Assembly: GCA_021397835.1 (NCBI GenBank) | Contig: JAJFZO010000191.1 | Location: 8,008,001-8,072,000 of the forward strand | Direction of reading: 5' to 3' | Origin: Moringa oleifera | Lineage: Eukaryota > Streptophyta > Magnoliopsida > Brassicales > Moringaceae | DNA: 64,000 bases | In this document: piece by piece, positions 11,360 through 23,603 of the stretch | Layout of the letters: every line of letters begins with the position of its first letter | Position numbering within the stretch: the stretch's first letter is position 1 | Program-made: the position numbers and the translations under genes | The notes under the pieces: generated by a model | Seen by the model: the letters and a program-made list of their open reading frames with translations, nothing else | The model's database searches: none | What the model was told of the DNA's origin: nothing

Positions 11360-14300
11360 AGGTAAGCATTATGATAAAATTCTTATTGGTTAAGACTCCA
11401 TTGGTATATAATGGGATATTTGGAAGGCTTGGTTTTAATACCTTATAGGCAATAGCCTCTAGGTGACCATTTTTTAATGAGGTTCCTCACCTCCAACAGA
11501 ATAAGAGAGGTCCAAGGAAGCTAACAGGTTATGAAACAGTGTGTCTTCACCACTTTCAATTGCCAAAAAACCCGTAAGATAAAGCTATGTCCTATTGATG
11601 AGGTAGATCTCAAGAACGATAACAAAGCTTGCCTTAGTGAGATAGTAAAAGAGCTAGAGGTGGTAGAGCTTAGGCTTGGAAAAACTATCTGAATATGCTT
11701 AAGCTTCACCGAACCCTTTAAGAATAAGTTATTAGCATTTCTAAAAGAAAATTAGGAAGTGTTTGCTTGGACCATAGGGAACATGCTAGGGATAATTCTA
11801 GAGGTAATATAATATTTACTCAAAGTGACCCTAATTTTAAGTCGATTCAATAAAAAAAAAAAATTCGTGGCAGAAAAGGAAAAAGTAATTAAAATCAAGG
11901 TACAAAACTTATTAGCCTCACATTCATAAGGCTGATCCAACACCCCAAATGTTTGTCCAGTGTAGTGCTAATCAATAAGGCAAATGGCAAGTGAAGGATG
12001 TGGGTGGACTTTACGCACCATAATAAGGTTTACCCAAAGGATAGTTTTCTCTACCAAGGATTGACCTGCTAGTCAATAATACATATGGATACAAAACTTT
12101 AAGTTTCATAGATGCATTCTTTAGGTGCAATTAAAATAGAATGTCCTCAAAAGACAAAAAGTACACATTGTTTATGATCGATATGGTCACATTCTATTAC
12201 AAAGTTATGCTATTTGGCCTAAAGAATGCTGGAGCCACGTATTAATGATTAATGGCTGAGATTTTTCAAGAATAGATTGGGCAAAATGTTGAGGCACATA
12301 TGGATGACATGATCATCAAAAGTCATGAGGAAGATGCCCATTTGTGCGATTTGGCATAAACTTTTGTTGCCTTTAAAAAATACAATATGAAGTTGAACCC
12401 AGAGAAGTGTAAATTGAGGTTGACATCTAGAAGTTCCTTGACTTCATGGTTACGCACAAGAAAATCAAGGCTAATCTAGGAAAAGTTCAAGCTATCATCG
12501 ACATACTAACCCCAACATCAGTCTAAGACGTCCATCATCTAAATGAGAGAATGGCAACATTAACGAGGTTCATTTCCATAACTGTTGATCAACACATTTC
12601 TTTCTTTAAAGTGTTAAGGTGGACAAAAGGATTTGTGTGGACTGCCTTATGATAGGAAGCCTTCAATGAACTTAAAGCGCATCTGGTGTCCCTACCATTG
12701 ATGGTTAAACAAGTCCTTAGAGAGATTCTTTGTCTAGTTGTTTGTCTTCAAAGGGGCAGTGGCCATAATTTACACCCACATGATTAACGAATATTCCTGA
12801 CCAGTTTATTATAGCAACAACATTTTGCACTAGCAAAAGTAAAGTGCATGAGGGTTAAAAAGGTGGCTTTTGCCCTAGTCATTGCCACTAGAAAGTTGAG
12901 ACCCTACTTCAAGGACCATACCATGGTCATTTTGACTGGCCAATCACTACGATAAATATGGAAACAATTGGACACTTCAAGATGAATGCTAAAATGAAGT
13001 TTGGAGTTGAACGAGTTTGATATCAAGTATTATTCCTAAACAGTCATAAAAGCCTAAGTACTAGCAATTATTTATTGTCGAATGCTATAAATCCAAGATA
13101 GAATCAAGATGCTATAAGGTACATAAGGACAAGCCAGAGGCAAGGCATTTCAAATAGCCTTATGGGTTGATGGAGCATTAAGACGAGGAAGAAAAAAGGT
13201 TGGTACGATAATCTAGAGTCCAAAAGGAGTAAAAATTCAATTATTAGTAAAAATTTGATTTAAGACCACTCACAACGAGGCAAAGTATGAGGCCATAATC
13301 ATTAGGCTCAAGTTAGCACATAAGATTAAGGTAAAGTACATTCAGGTTTTCAATGATTCTATCTTAATAGTAAGATAAACAAAAGGAGAGCATGAAGCAT
13401 GGGATAAAAGAATGGCAAAGTATTTGGCCAAAGTGAAGCAATTGCAGCTCACGTTTGACTCAAGCAAAAAATTCTCTCATTAATGTGTTATCCAAGCTTG
13501 AGAACAATACTAGAGAAGCATCTTTAAGGAATTCCTTTAGAGAAGTGTTGGAAAGACCAAGCAAAGAAGAAGTCAAAGTGTCCTCTATCAAATTTGGGCC
13601 CTCATAGATGGATTACACTAAGGCATTTTTGGAGTTAGGATAACTCTTGAAGATCCCATGGAACCTCAAAATCTCAAGATCAAGGCCATTTTATATTGTT
13701 TGGTTTAGGGACAACTCTAATGGAGGTTATTTACTTGGCCAATGTTGAAATACTTTGGCCTCAAAAGAATAAAACTAGATTATATTAGAAATCCATTAGG
13801 GTATCTACATGTAGGTAAGTTAATGCTAGCATAAAAATCACTCAAATAAGGGTATTTTTGCCTACCTTGAAAGCTATTGCATATGATTTTGCAAGAAAAT
13901 GTGAAAAATGCTAGTTCTTCTTTACCATTCTTTAAATGCCAGCCACAAATTTGACTAGGTTGACCAACTTGTACTTGTTCATAAAGTGAGGAATAGATTT
14001 GGTTGGCCTTCTTCCTACAGGTCCCGAAAAGAAGAAGTTAACTATCATTATGGTGGACTACTTTCCAAATAAGTGGAGGCAAAAGGGATGATGCAATTCA
14101 CTTGGTGAAAAACTTGGGAGTTTGCATGAAAGAATGTTATCTATAGATTTAGCATTCCTAGAATCTTAGTAACTGACTATAGGAAATGACTTAAAAGGGG
14201 CTTATTCATTGAAAAATTCTTCGACTAAGAATCCAACACTGATTTTCCTCGGTAGCCCACTTAAAAAGTAATGGGTAGGTGGAGGCCGCAAATAAAATTA

Positions 14301-14820
14301 TACTTCATGCTCTTAAGGTGAATCTAGAAAAATTAAAGGAGTTTAGGTTGATGACTTACCTAGTGTCCTATGGGCATATGGAACCACGAGAAAAAATGCA
14401 ACAGGGGAGATGCCATTCCAGTTAGTCTTTAGGGTATATGCAATCATATCAGTGGAAATCAAGTCTCTATTATGGAAGGTGGAGTGTTTCAACCCGTAAA
14501 CTAATAGTGAAGGACTCTAAATAACTTAAACCTCTTAGAAGAAACCAAGAACAATCTAAACTTCGAGTGGTGACCATCCAAAAAGCAGTGATGTGATACT
14601 ACTACAAGAGAGTTGCATCTTGGAGTTTTGTGGAAGGACAACTCATCTTGAGGAAACTAGAAGCTTTCGACTGTAAAGCGATGAGCAAGATGGCTTTGAA
14701 TGAGGAAAATCAATACAGAGTATTAAAGGCCCTCAAACTTGGGGCATATCGATTGGCCAATTGGAAGGACAAAAGCTACCTAGGTCATTGAACACAGAGA
14801 ACCTCAAGGCTTACCATGCA
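11360..14820 (+). pseudogene. Ty3/gypsy pol remnant (PR-RT-RH-aRH-INT)
   Basis: Recognisable pieces on +, in order: the protease C-terminus (FLLVKTP then VYNGIFGRLGFNTL, about 11378-11446); the linker before RT (EVFAWT, about 11758); the RT active-site region HMDDMIIKSHEE (about 12298-12333), where the usual YVDD reads HMDD; upstream of it KVMLFGLKNAGATY; RNase H around 12600-12960; the second RNase H with ALWVDGA (about 13161) and HNEAKYEAII (about 13272); integrase with GIDLVGLLPTGPEKKKL (about 13989) and VDYF (about 14054), then LWAYGTTRKNATGEMPFQLVF (about 14370-14430); and the C-terminal ending LGAYRLANWK then NTENLKAYHA (about 14740-14820). Stops and frameshifts occur in every domain. 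Confidence 0.88.
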
Positions 14821-15009
14821 TAGCAAAATCTCTTGTTTTTCTTTAAGTCCTTTGTTTTCTCTCTTTTGGTTTATATATGGTCATAGACCATCTTTTTCAT
14901 TTATATCTCGTTAGTGCTATTTATAAAAGTGACTTGCAATGAAAAGAAGGATTCAAAAACCTAGATTAAAAGATCTAGTTGAAGCTAAGATAGCCATCAA
15001 GAGATAAGA

Positions 15010-15575
15010 ACCCCTAACCATAAGACCTAACCAAATGCGAGGCATGAAAAGACTTAACTAAGAATGAGGTACCGTTAAGAGGTAGGATTCTCAAATAAAA
15101 AGACTCTAAGAAAAACAAGACATAAAAAGGTCCAAATAAGGCAAAGGCACCATTAAGGGAAGGATAAGGACCTTGATAAAGACAAGGCACAAAAGGACCT
15201 TGGTAAGGTTGAGTCACTGTTAATGGGTTGGATCCCTGACAAAGACCCCAACAAAAATGGGTATAAAAAAACCTAGTAAAGAACGAAGCAACCATTGGGA
15301 GATGAGATCCATGGACCATAAGATCTCGATAAAACGTGGGGCATGAAAGAGTTGGCCAAGGTCGAGGTATCGTTAAGGGCCAAATTCCTTAGGTACAAAT
15401 ACATCGATAAAAGCAAGGCGTGAAAAGACTTGGCCAAGGCCAAGACAACCATTACGGGACAAGATCCCTAAATTATAGGACCTCGATAGAACGTGGGGCA
15501 CATAAATACCTAACCAAGGCTAAGCCACTGTTAAAGGACAGGATCCTTAGACCTTATGGATTCCTCAAACTATCT
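15010..15575 (+). repeat. Degenerate ~68-80-bp tandem array in the retroelement 3' region
   Basis: About seven units share a core reading roughly 'G-GCATGAAAAGACTTGGCCAAGG' followed some 25-30 bases later by 'TTAAGGG-C-GGATCC'. Core starts fall near 15042, 15119, 15187, 15260, 15340, 15418 and 15498. Units are diverged from one another. Tandem subrepeats in the untranslated 3' region of Tat elements are known as a source of plant satellites, and this array sits in that position, just after the end of integrase. Confidence 0.7.
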
Positions 15576-15929
15576 TGACTCCATTTGGGTAATAGAATGA
15601 GGTCAAGGTTATTAAAGAAGCTCTAAAAAAATAAACTAAATAGAATAAAACAAGACACACAAGGAAAGAGAAAGAGAAAGAAAGTAGTGCCAAGTATGAA
15701 CATATTTTCATTTAATTTCAAAACTTCGAATACAAGCCTTAAATCCCTATGGATAAAAGGAAAGCAACAAAAACAAAACTAAAGTAATAAAAATAAAATA
15801 AAAGTTCTATTACAAACTATATTTGATCGAGGAACCTCACAAGAAAGTTGCTCTTTTCTTCAAAACATTAAATTCAACAACATTTGCTGCTCATTTGTCG
15901 TAGCTGAAGGAACTTTCCTTATCCTTAAT

Positions 15930-17982
15930 TGGCTCAGGCATCCAATTCAAGTTCTCTCAAGGAATTTCCCAATGATCTCTTCCTTGGTCTATTGACGATC
16001 AAGCTTATACATGCCTCGTGAGTATTTTTGAGAGAATTTCCTAATGATCTCTTCCTTGGTCTATTGACGATCAAGCTTATACATGCCTCGTGAGTATTAC
16101 TTAGTGTTAGCTTTCCATTCCTCAAAGTCCTTATAGTTGACAACGCCTTTTGTCAACCTTTCAAGCTCTACCTTCCTCAACTCATGGAATGTTGTCATTT
16201 AAGAGACCCCAGCTCTAAATCATGAGCTATCGCGACAGTAACATCTTTGTCTTTTAAAGCTTTATTGATCGCCTCCAAAATTTTCATTTATCCTCCAACA
16301 AGGTAGCCTTTATTAGTGGCCACTACCAAGGAGCAAGATAACTCTAATATTAACTATTGGGCATGAGTAATTCAGCCCTCGGCCTTCAAATGGTCGTCGA
16401 CTATGGGTACTATTGCCTAAGTAGCCTAAAGCATAAGCATTAAGTCTACAAAAAATTAATAAACGAACAAAATGAAATAAAATAAAAAGAAAATTTTTTA
16501 GATGAGTTTGAAAGTTTTGAAAGCATATCAATGCAACAAGGGACATGAAACGCGTCACCATCTTGCGGCATATCCCCCTCTATAATTACTTCTAATCACC
16601 CTTGAGAATGGTTCCCTAAAGAAGGACCATGGCAGTAGTCAGCTCTAAACAAGAGTTTGTGACCTGAATGTTATAGTTTGGGACATAATTCCCTTCACTA
16701 TAAGCAAATGCTTAGGATGGGTGAGGGGCTTCAGGGCTAGGGCATTATGGAAGGAACTTAGTGTTTAACATGGTGATATCTAGTCATCATAAGAATCCTC
16801 GGGGACAGCCACTATGTCCTCAGTAGGATCCACAAAGGCTTCACTTGTTGGAAAGTACCACCTTTGGCTAAGTTTTGGTGCTTCAATAAGGCGTAGGAAG
16901 TCTTGGTTATCCCGCGTTTAAGAACGAATAAGACATCATGCATTGATATAGCATTAGAGAAAGTAACTCTTCAGAATCCTATATCTTTCTTAGAGTTAAG
17001 GACAGTGTTATCGACAAATTAAAAAGTGATGAGTTAGCAAGAAACAAAGAGAAGGAATAACTACTTAGGGAAGCATAACAACACCTTTGGGGCCTTTAAT
17101 AGTAACAGAATTACGAAATCCCATAGGATTCGAGAACAAAATTTTCCCCCTATGATTCCTTGGATATGGGATTGTTAGCTAGATACATCCATTGCCTTCT
17201 ACCCCACTGGATTAGACATGTGGAGTTAGAGAAGCACCCTGAAAAACAGGGATTAAGTAAGCATAGCGAATGACATCCTAGACAAATCTTTCATTTATGT
17301 ATTTCTTCAGGTCTATAAATCTTCAATCCAAGGAGCTTAAGATGATAAAAAGGCGAAGGTTCTTACCAAGGAGTTAAGGGGCTTATACGTCCTTGAATGA
17401 AGGAATTTTCCATGGGATAAAGGTGGCGTCCTAAGCTTTCTCAAGATGCGAAGAAGAATTTATCTTTCCATCTATGAACAATTTATGTTTGGTGAACAGA
17501 GGTATGTCTCAAATGATAGAGAAAGTAGTACCACCCTGCCATATACAGGTGCTTCATTATTACGTAAAAATTCAAGAAAAGAGAGTGAAAAAGAGGAGGT
17601 ATAAAGACATATAAGGACTAGCATAAAGCTAGTCATCAACCTCTTGGAGTTAGAGACTAGTTTATCAGGGTAAACCCATATGCTCGACACATACACCAAA
17701 CGAAGAGGTGTGGGAAAGACTTAAGCCTATAGGAAGGTATATCCTAATAGAACCATAACATCTCACATGGGGAATGTAGGCTCTATTATCCTCACTAGGG
17801 AGATGGAGCTTTACCAAGTCAGAGATGGCAAGTTTCATCCTACAAAACCCTACTTGGTTCGCTAAATCTATAAACCTAATCCTCATGGCTGTAAACGATC
17901 TTGGGTCGATTAATTCACCAAACCCATAAGACTTGCTACCCCTCTCATTCTCTTGCTTGCGAGAAACTTTGCTCGAATCCAT
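15930..17982 (-). pseudogene. Antisense extra ORF of the Tat element ('putative gypsy-type transposase' domain)
   Basis: On the minus strand, 17982-17665 and then 17699-17472 in another frame read as a broken protein. It has a Ser/Lys-rich start, an Arg/Leu-rich middle, and the pattern GLSLSHTSSFGV-VEHMGL followed by LVSNSKRLMTSFMLVLICLY. This fits the fold pattern of the plant domain annotated as 'putative gypsy-type transposase' (PF04195), which typically reads aGL-lPlhPF-v-vL-hlgLap-qL-PNsWR. One frameshift joins the two halves. Further down, 16143-15934 reads as the repeat-containing tail of a basic, possibly coiled region. The location between pol and the expected 3' LTR, in antisense, fits the known antisense ORFs of Tat elements such as Grande. 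Family assignment is by pattern memory, without a search. Confidence 0.6.
15971..16114. repeat. 72-bp direct tandem duplication
   Basis: Two nearly identical 72-bp copies start at about 15971 and 16043. On the minus strand they encode a repeated 24-residue unit containing THEACISLIVNRPRKRSLG, so the duplication is in frame with the antisense ORF. The near identity marks it as much younger than the surrounding decay. Confidence 0.85.
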
Positions 17983-18000
17983 TTAAAAAAAAATGAGAAA

Positions 18001-20145
18001 AGTGCATACGAAGTTAGAGAGATGAATTAAAAGGTGAATGACTCACAAGGAACAAGATGCAGAGGCAATTTGATATGCGAAAGAAATAAATGGGAAATGT
18101 GGGAGAAGGTAACGTACCGAAGAAAAGAGCTTTTTAAAAGCTCAACAATAAACGACCAAAATCTTGCCACATAAAGAAATGAAAATCAACGGTTGTGATC
18201 ATGAGACACGTGGCAAAATTTGAAGCAGCATTGTCAGGGCATAGAAGCATGAAAAGAGGAGCACAAGTTTCAAAGTGGTGCCTGTCATGCCACTTATGCC
18301 CAGCCTCTTCATAGCCTCCTTGAAACGCTAAAACATATTATCCCTGAACGTAACCAGTTAAGCGTAAAGACTAAGCTATCCCATCCTCAAAACTTTAAGA
18401 TAAGCAATAAGTTCGCTACTACCATTCCTTAAAAATCTGAAATAGTTATTCCGAAATGAACCTTCAAAATAGTTATTCCATGAAAATAAGGAATTGTTAT
18501 ATTTTTCTATTATCAACATACCCTTGATAAAATTTTTTAAATTACTATCATATATATATAATAACTTTATTTTTTTATTTTTTAAATAATTTATCAAAAA
18601 AATAAAAATATTATTATTATTAAAAAATTAATTAATATTAAATTTAATTTTATACTATTAATATTTAAAAATAAAAAATAATTATTAACATATTATTTAG
18701 TTAATATTATTTTTATAATAATAACATTTTTATTTTTTAAATAATTTACCAAAAAAGAAAAAAGTAAAAAATATTACTTTTATTAAAATATTAATGAATT
18801 TTAATTTTAATTTTATAATATTAATATTTGAAAATAAAAATAATTATTAATATATTATTTAATTAATATTATTTTTATCATAATTCATTATTGTAAAATA
18901 TTTATTAATTAATATTATTATAATAAAAATTAATTAAATTATAATTAATTTAGTTGAAGGATGTACTAGTCTTTTAAAGTTGCTTCAATAACTTTCCTAC
19001 CTTATTCTTTAATGAACCAAACACATGAAAATGAATTCATATTTTATTCAATTTCAATAAATCAAACATAATAATACTTATTTTTTTTATTTTTTATCTT
19101 TTCTATTCCTAAAGAATACATTTCTTATTCTTCTTTTATTCTATTCCACAAACTAAATATGCCATGAACATCCTCGGAGTCTTCAAGAAGAGACAAGAAC
19201 TAATAATGTTAAAGCTCAAAGGGCCTAACAACATTAAAGCCCAAAGGGAATAGAAAAGGACTTGAACACATAAATCTTAGTCTTTAGGATCCATTACAAC
19301 GTCTGGATTAAATGAAGGTTTGGTCCAAGCAGAGGTGGTAGGAAAACTATCAATAGGAGCCACGTAACCAAGAAGAAAGACCATACTACTAGTACTGTGA
19401 AATCATGGAAAAGGCAAGCTAAGCACATGGCCCAGCAAGGAGCGATGCAAGCTGAGGTTATAAAAGAAATAAGCTGAAAAGCGATTAGATTAAATGAATA
19501 TCAACATAAAGATAGAGGGATAAGAAAAAAGCCATAAGTGTTTAGTTATGTTCTTCTAGAGACCAACCAAAAGAAATAGATTTCTAGGTTTATTTGAATG
19601 CTTTGAGGTTCATTTGGGAATGAGGATTTTTTTGTTCTTAAGGACAAAGGTCATTTTGTTTATGGTTATGACAGTTTAACCAAACCGTTACAATTTAATA
19701 ACATTTTATCATAATAATTTAATAAAATTGTTATTAAATAATCATTTTTATCATATTTTTAATTTTTATGGCATTGGGACAATCTTTTAAATCTATCATG
19801 ACTTTAGAAAATAGTTATAACGTAGTGTTATAATTGTTTATTATTCTAATAATGTGAGGGATAAGATTTCATTTTTAACTCATATATTGGTTAAATGATT
19901 AACAAAAACATAAATACATATAACTATAAATAAAAATTGTTGATGGGTTTAGTTATGTGGATGCATTTATTTCTATCTCACTCCAGATGAATTTTTGACA
20001 TCTTTATAAGTTGAAAACTTTAATCCATGACGAAATATAATAAGAGACTAATTTACTGAAACTTTGTGATTTGTACAACTATATTGCATATATAGCCAAC
20101 TGGCATTGTGATGTACTTGTGTCAACATGAAGCTACAGTAATAGC
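18001..20145. other. Intergenic, AT-rich; possible LTR remnant and nested AT-rich insertion
   Basis: From about 18390 to 19160 lies a very AT-rich block (near 85% A+T) bordered by ATTCC-type sequences and containing two diverged copies of a ~160-bp segment (about 18568-18722 and 18727-18890). It could be a non-autonomous element nested in or beside the retroelement. From 19160 to 19620 the sequence is more balanced, has a TATAAAAG box near 19459 and resembles neither a gene nor a confirmed LTR. From 19660 to 20100 it is AT-rich with nothing recognisable. Confidence 0.35.
18568..18890. repeat. ~160-bp AT-rich direct duplication
   Basis: Two copies, about 18568-18722 and 18727-18890, share the order TTTTTATTTTTTAAATAATTTA, a run of short A-blocks, TATTAATATTT-AAAATAAAA, then TTAATATTATTTTTAT. 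They differ by scattered substitutions and small indels. Low complexity weakens the call, but the collinear order over ~150 bp is hard to get by chance. Confidence 0.55.
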
Positions 20146-20146
20146 T

Positions 20147-20590
20147 TTATATCTTCTGCTGCTGCTTTGGAAGAGCTTCCATGCAATAAGGTAGGAATAT
20201 GGACCCAAGTTGGCTATGCAAGCCTTCATGCGCCAGAATTTGCCAGTTGAGACTGCTGCTACCCTTAAGTCCAGCATTCACTGAGGGCCTCATGCACCCA
20301 GTTGCTGCAAATGGCCCACGTGCTGGTTCCCCAAAACCTGCATTTACTTCAATCTTCTGCGCATTAGTTATGATCAAGGAAAAATTTTTAAATTTGACAC
20401 ATCTTTGTCATGAATAAAAACAATTTCTCTCTCAAAACTGTTCAGATAAGAAAAAATTGAATGATCACATGAGAATGACAGTACATATAGATTAGTAGAA
20501 ATGAACCCCGGAATTGAAATTAACCAGAAAGGAACAGAACCACCCATGATTTACAGCAAATCCATTGTTTATCCAAGAAATGAAGTCAAG
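20147..20590 (-). other. Region 3' of the RLK gene; 76-codon open frame of unknown meaning
   Basis: Minus strand 20377-20147 is open for 76 codons with more balanced composition than its surroundings and lies about 220 bp downstream of the RLK stop. It could be 3' UTR, a short non-coding transcript or a gene remnant. I do not recognise the peptide and see no splice context. Confidence 0.2.
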
Positions 20591-20596
20591 CAGAAA

Positions 20597-23500
20597 TCAC
20601 TGGCTTGCTGCGCCGAACGTGTCCTCAGACAAGCAGGGCGAGTCCGACACTGAGTCGAGTGTCTCATGACACGGCGAAATCTCCACGCCACGGAGCTCCT
20701 CGATCATCTTAACGACGTGGGTCATCCTCGGTCGTTGATCAGGCGAAAGTGACGTGCAAGCCATGGCGATCTGCAGCAGGCCCACCATCTCCTCCTCGAT
20801 GTCCTTGTACCTCATCAGCTCCAGATCGAAAACCTCAGCCGTCCATTCCTCTCTCACTACAGACTGTACCCACCTGGGCAGGTCCACAACCCCACCGTAC
20901 CCGCATCCGGATCCACCGCTGTCCATGATGGAGGGGCACTTCCCTGTGAGCAGCTCCAGGAGGAGGACCCCGAAGGAGTAGACATCGGATTTCTGGGTAG
21001 ATTTTCGACCGTCGGATAGTTCCGGTGCGCGGTACCCATTCGACCTGGGAGCGTTGGTAGTTGGTGAGGCGAAGATGGAGAGGCCGAAATCCGAAACTCG
21101 AGCGTTCCCTGCCTTGTCCAGAAGGATGTTAGTGGATTTGATGTTGCCGTGTGTCAGTTTAAGGGTCTTGCATGTGTTATGAATAAAGGAAAGCCCACGG
21201 GCTGCCCCTGCTGCTATCTTGAGCCTTGTTGTCCAATCCAGAGGCGTTCGTCCTGGCCCACGGTTTCCTGTTCATTGTCAGACGAAACAGATATTTGAGG
21301 CCCAGAGTTCAACATAATTATCTAATTGACATAATACATCCTTTTAACAAGAACCAGGACCCTATCCTATCAATATCGACAACCTCGAAACGGGGAGGGT
21401 CAAAATGGTCCTAGTACTTTTTTTTTCTTCCAATTTTCTGAAGTATTCTTTCTGATGGGTCTACTATTCTAATGGCTAAAGAGCCCTTTTTTGTCATATT
21501 TGCTGGGGAAGAGCCAGGCTAATAGCTGGAAAAGAACAAAAAGCAAAAGCTGATACTAACAAGAAATAGAGTAATTATTTTCCTTGACAGCACAGAGATT
21601 GAAAAAGATAAAAGAGTAATCCAAATTTCAAAATCACAATAATATCATGGGGTTTGTGTCATCGTGTTCTACAACTCAGGAGCTGCGCCTATTATCTGTA
21701 TTTAATGGCAAAAGATGCGCAAGCCAAAGCTTGAACAGAGGACAATCCCTACAGTGGTAAACACTAAAGCTAAGTTTGGCTCTGAACACCCTCAGCTGAG
21801 ATAAGCAATCCTCTCCCATTTTGTCTGAAACTGATCAAAATGTGTATAGAAGCTGTGAAGCATCAAAATCTGATTATAGCAATTGGGTCAAGTTCAGGTC
21901 AGTTAGTGATCCCTCCCACAAACTTAACCTCCTGTGTCAACATGTGACCCATTGCCGGTGAGAGACTTATCCAACCCATCAGGCCATGCTCTCCCGTCAA
22001 GCAAACTTATATTCTAAAGTCTTTAAGGACATCGGGACTTTGTCCCATACTGGACCCACAGACCAGGACGAAGGAAAAGCAGCTGAGCTCTGTTTGAGTC
22101 TTTGACTGCTAAGTGTTAAAGAAAAAAAAATGTGAAACCAAATTTCGTCACCCAAAAAGGAAAAAAAAAAAAAAAACCTGTTTTCTCAGCATCGAAACCC
22201 CAATAAAATATGAGACAGCAGAAGAGGAAAAAACAGAAAGGTAACGTACCGTGAAGAAGCCAAAACAAGCTACCATTAGGCAGGTAATCATAGACCAACA
22301 GCTTCTCTTCTCTTGCAAAATAGTAAGCTTTCAAGCTGACCAAGTTTGGGTGCCTTAACCTCCCCAAGACCTCCATGTGCTGCTCGAACTCTCTCTTTCC
22401 CCCCACGTTCGCATCCTTCAACCTCTTCACAGCGACCACATTGCCATCATCGAGAACGGCCTTATACGCGGTGCCGAACCCTCCTTTCCCCAACATCTCC
22501 GCGGAGGCTCGCAGAAGGTCTTCCAGCTCGAACTTCTTCACTCCCTCAAAGAAGACCATTCTGCCCCTCTCTAGCCCCGACTGAGCCGGATACGGGCTCG
22601 AGGAGTATACGATCTTTTCTCCTTCGAGCATCTTCGAGCCCTTCCCATCTCTCGTTTTTGCCGCATAGTTTCTCCAGAAGTAGCAGTAGAGCAGGAGAGA
22701 CACTAATGCCAGGACTAAAACATCTCCTACAATTATTGCGATTAGAGCTACTGGGCTGATTTTGGCTTCTTTGTTGTGGTGGGTGTCTGGCGATTTGTCT
22801 GCTTTTATGTAGCTGGGTTGTGAACTTGGTGATGATGCTACTGTCCTCGGATTGCTACCAGGCATTAATGGGGATGCTAGCGCTCCATCCGATCCGGGCT
22901 TTGTCGGGTCAGTCACTAAAGCTTTACACCTCAGCATTGGGGATCCGCAGAGAGCTGGGTTTTGACCGAAAGCGGATTCCGGGAAAGTCGAGAACGATTC
23001 AGGTATTTTTCCGGAGAGTCGGTTACCAGAGACATTAAAGTCCTGCAGATTGGGGAGACTCAAACCTGTAATCGGACCTGAAAATCCGTTGTTCTCAAGC
23101 CTGAGAGTGAGCAGATGGGTCAAACGGTTGACGGTCAGGGGAATCTCACCTGATAAGCTGTTAAAGGACAGGTCCAGACGGTAAAGCCGAGAAAGTGACG
23201 ATACGGAGGCCGGAAAATTGCCCGAAAACTCGTTATACGATAGAAAGAGAAGCTTCAAGGCAGTGAGGTTAGAGAGATCGGGAATGGGGCCGGAGAGACG
23301 GTTTTTCTTCAGACTCAGGACCCGAAGCTGAGTCAGGGAAGCCAATGGCTTCAAAGAGCCGTTGAGTTGGAGATTTTCTAGAACGAGTCGCGAGACTCGG
23401 TTCTGGAGACAAGACACACCGGTCCACGTACATAGGTCAGTGCTCGAGTTCCAGGAAGTGAGCTTGTTGGCTTTGTCTGCTGTGGATTTGAAGTCTAAAA

Positions 23501-23603
23501 GAGGTTTCAAATCCGGGTTTGAAGAAGCAACTTGGAGCAGAGAGAAGCAGAGAAAGAGGAGAGAACACTTAAAGTGCAGGTACAAAGAAGCGGGTTTTGC
23601 CAT
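20597..23603 (-). CDS. LRR receptor-like (pseudo)kinase, subfamily III, At1g68400-like, two exons
   Basis: Exons 23603-22250 and 21267-20597, split by a 982-bp GT-AG intron in phase 1, give 674 aa. Order: signal peptide about 1-28; a short LRR ectodomain with paired Cys (CTWTGVSC 58-65), five to six LRRs (about 70-205) and a Cys pair at 219/226; a Ser/Pro-rich stalk; a transmembrane helix about 285-310; and a kinase domain from about 360. The Gly-rich loop GKGGFG (372-377) and the ATP lysine in AVKRLK (K393) are present. The HRD motif reads HGN (491-493), so the catalytic Asp is lost, while DFG (511-513) remains. This is the known state of the LRR-III 'inactive' kinases, which act as plasma-membrane scaffolds or co-receptors. 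The intron inside the kinase domain is typical of the subfamily. The ATG at 23603 is preferred over the upstream frame because the signal peptide follows it directly. The tail with [13 protein letters not shown] is Ser/Thr-rich, a likely phosphorylation region. All splice and frame tests pass, so it appears functional. Confidence 0.96.

Larger units (their letters stand above)
11360..18000 (+). mobile_element. Decayed Ty3/gypsy retrotransposon, Tat lineage
   Basis: The + strand carries a gag-pol remnant broken by many stops and frameshifts, with domains in the Tat-lineage order: end of the protease, RT, RNase H, a second 'archaeal-type' RNase H, then integrase. It is followed by a long 3' region with a ~76-bp tandem array and an antisense ORF. 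Two RNase H domains plus extra sense or antisense ORFs between pol and the 3' LTR are known hallmarks of Tat elements (for example Ogre, Retand, Grande). I could not identify gag, a primer binding site, a polypurine tract or paired LTRs, so the element ends are approximate. It cannot move by itself. Confidence 0.85.

Noticed and set aside
18001..19660. Assignment of a 3' LTR to the Tat element
   Set aside because: No matching upstream LTR or TG...CA ends could be found by eye; only a TATAAAAG box near 19459 is suggestive.
22346..22759. 137-codon + strand frame opposite the RLK
   Set aside because: It is antisense to conserved kinase and transmembrane coding sequence, with no family signature.
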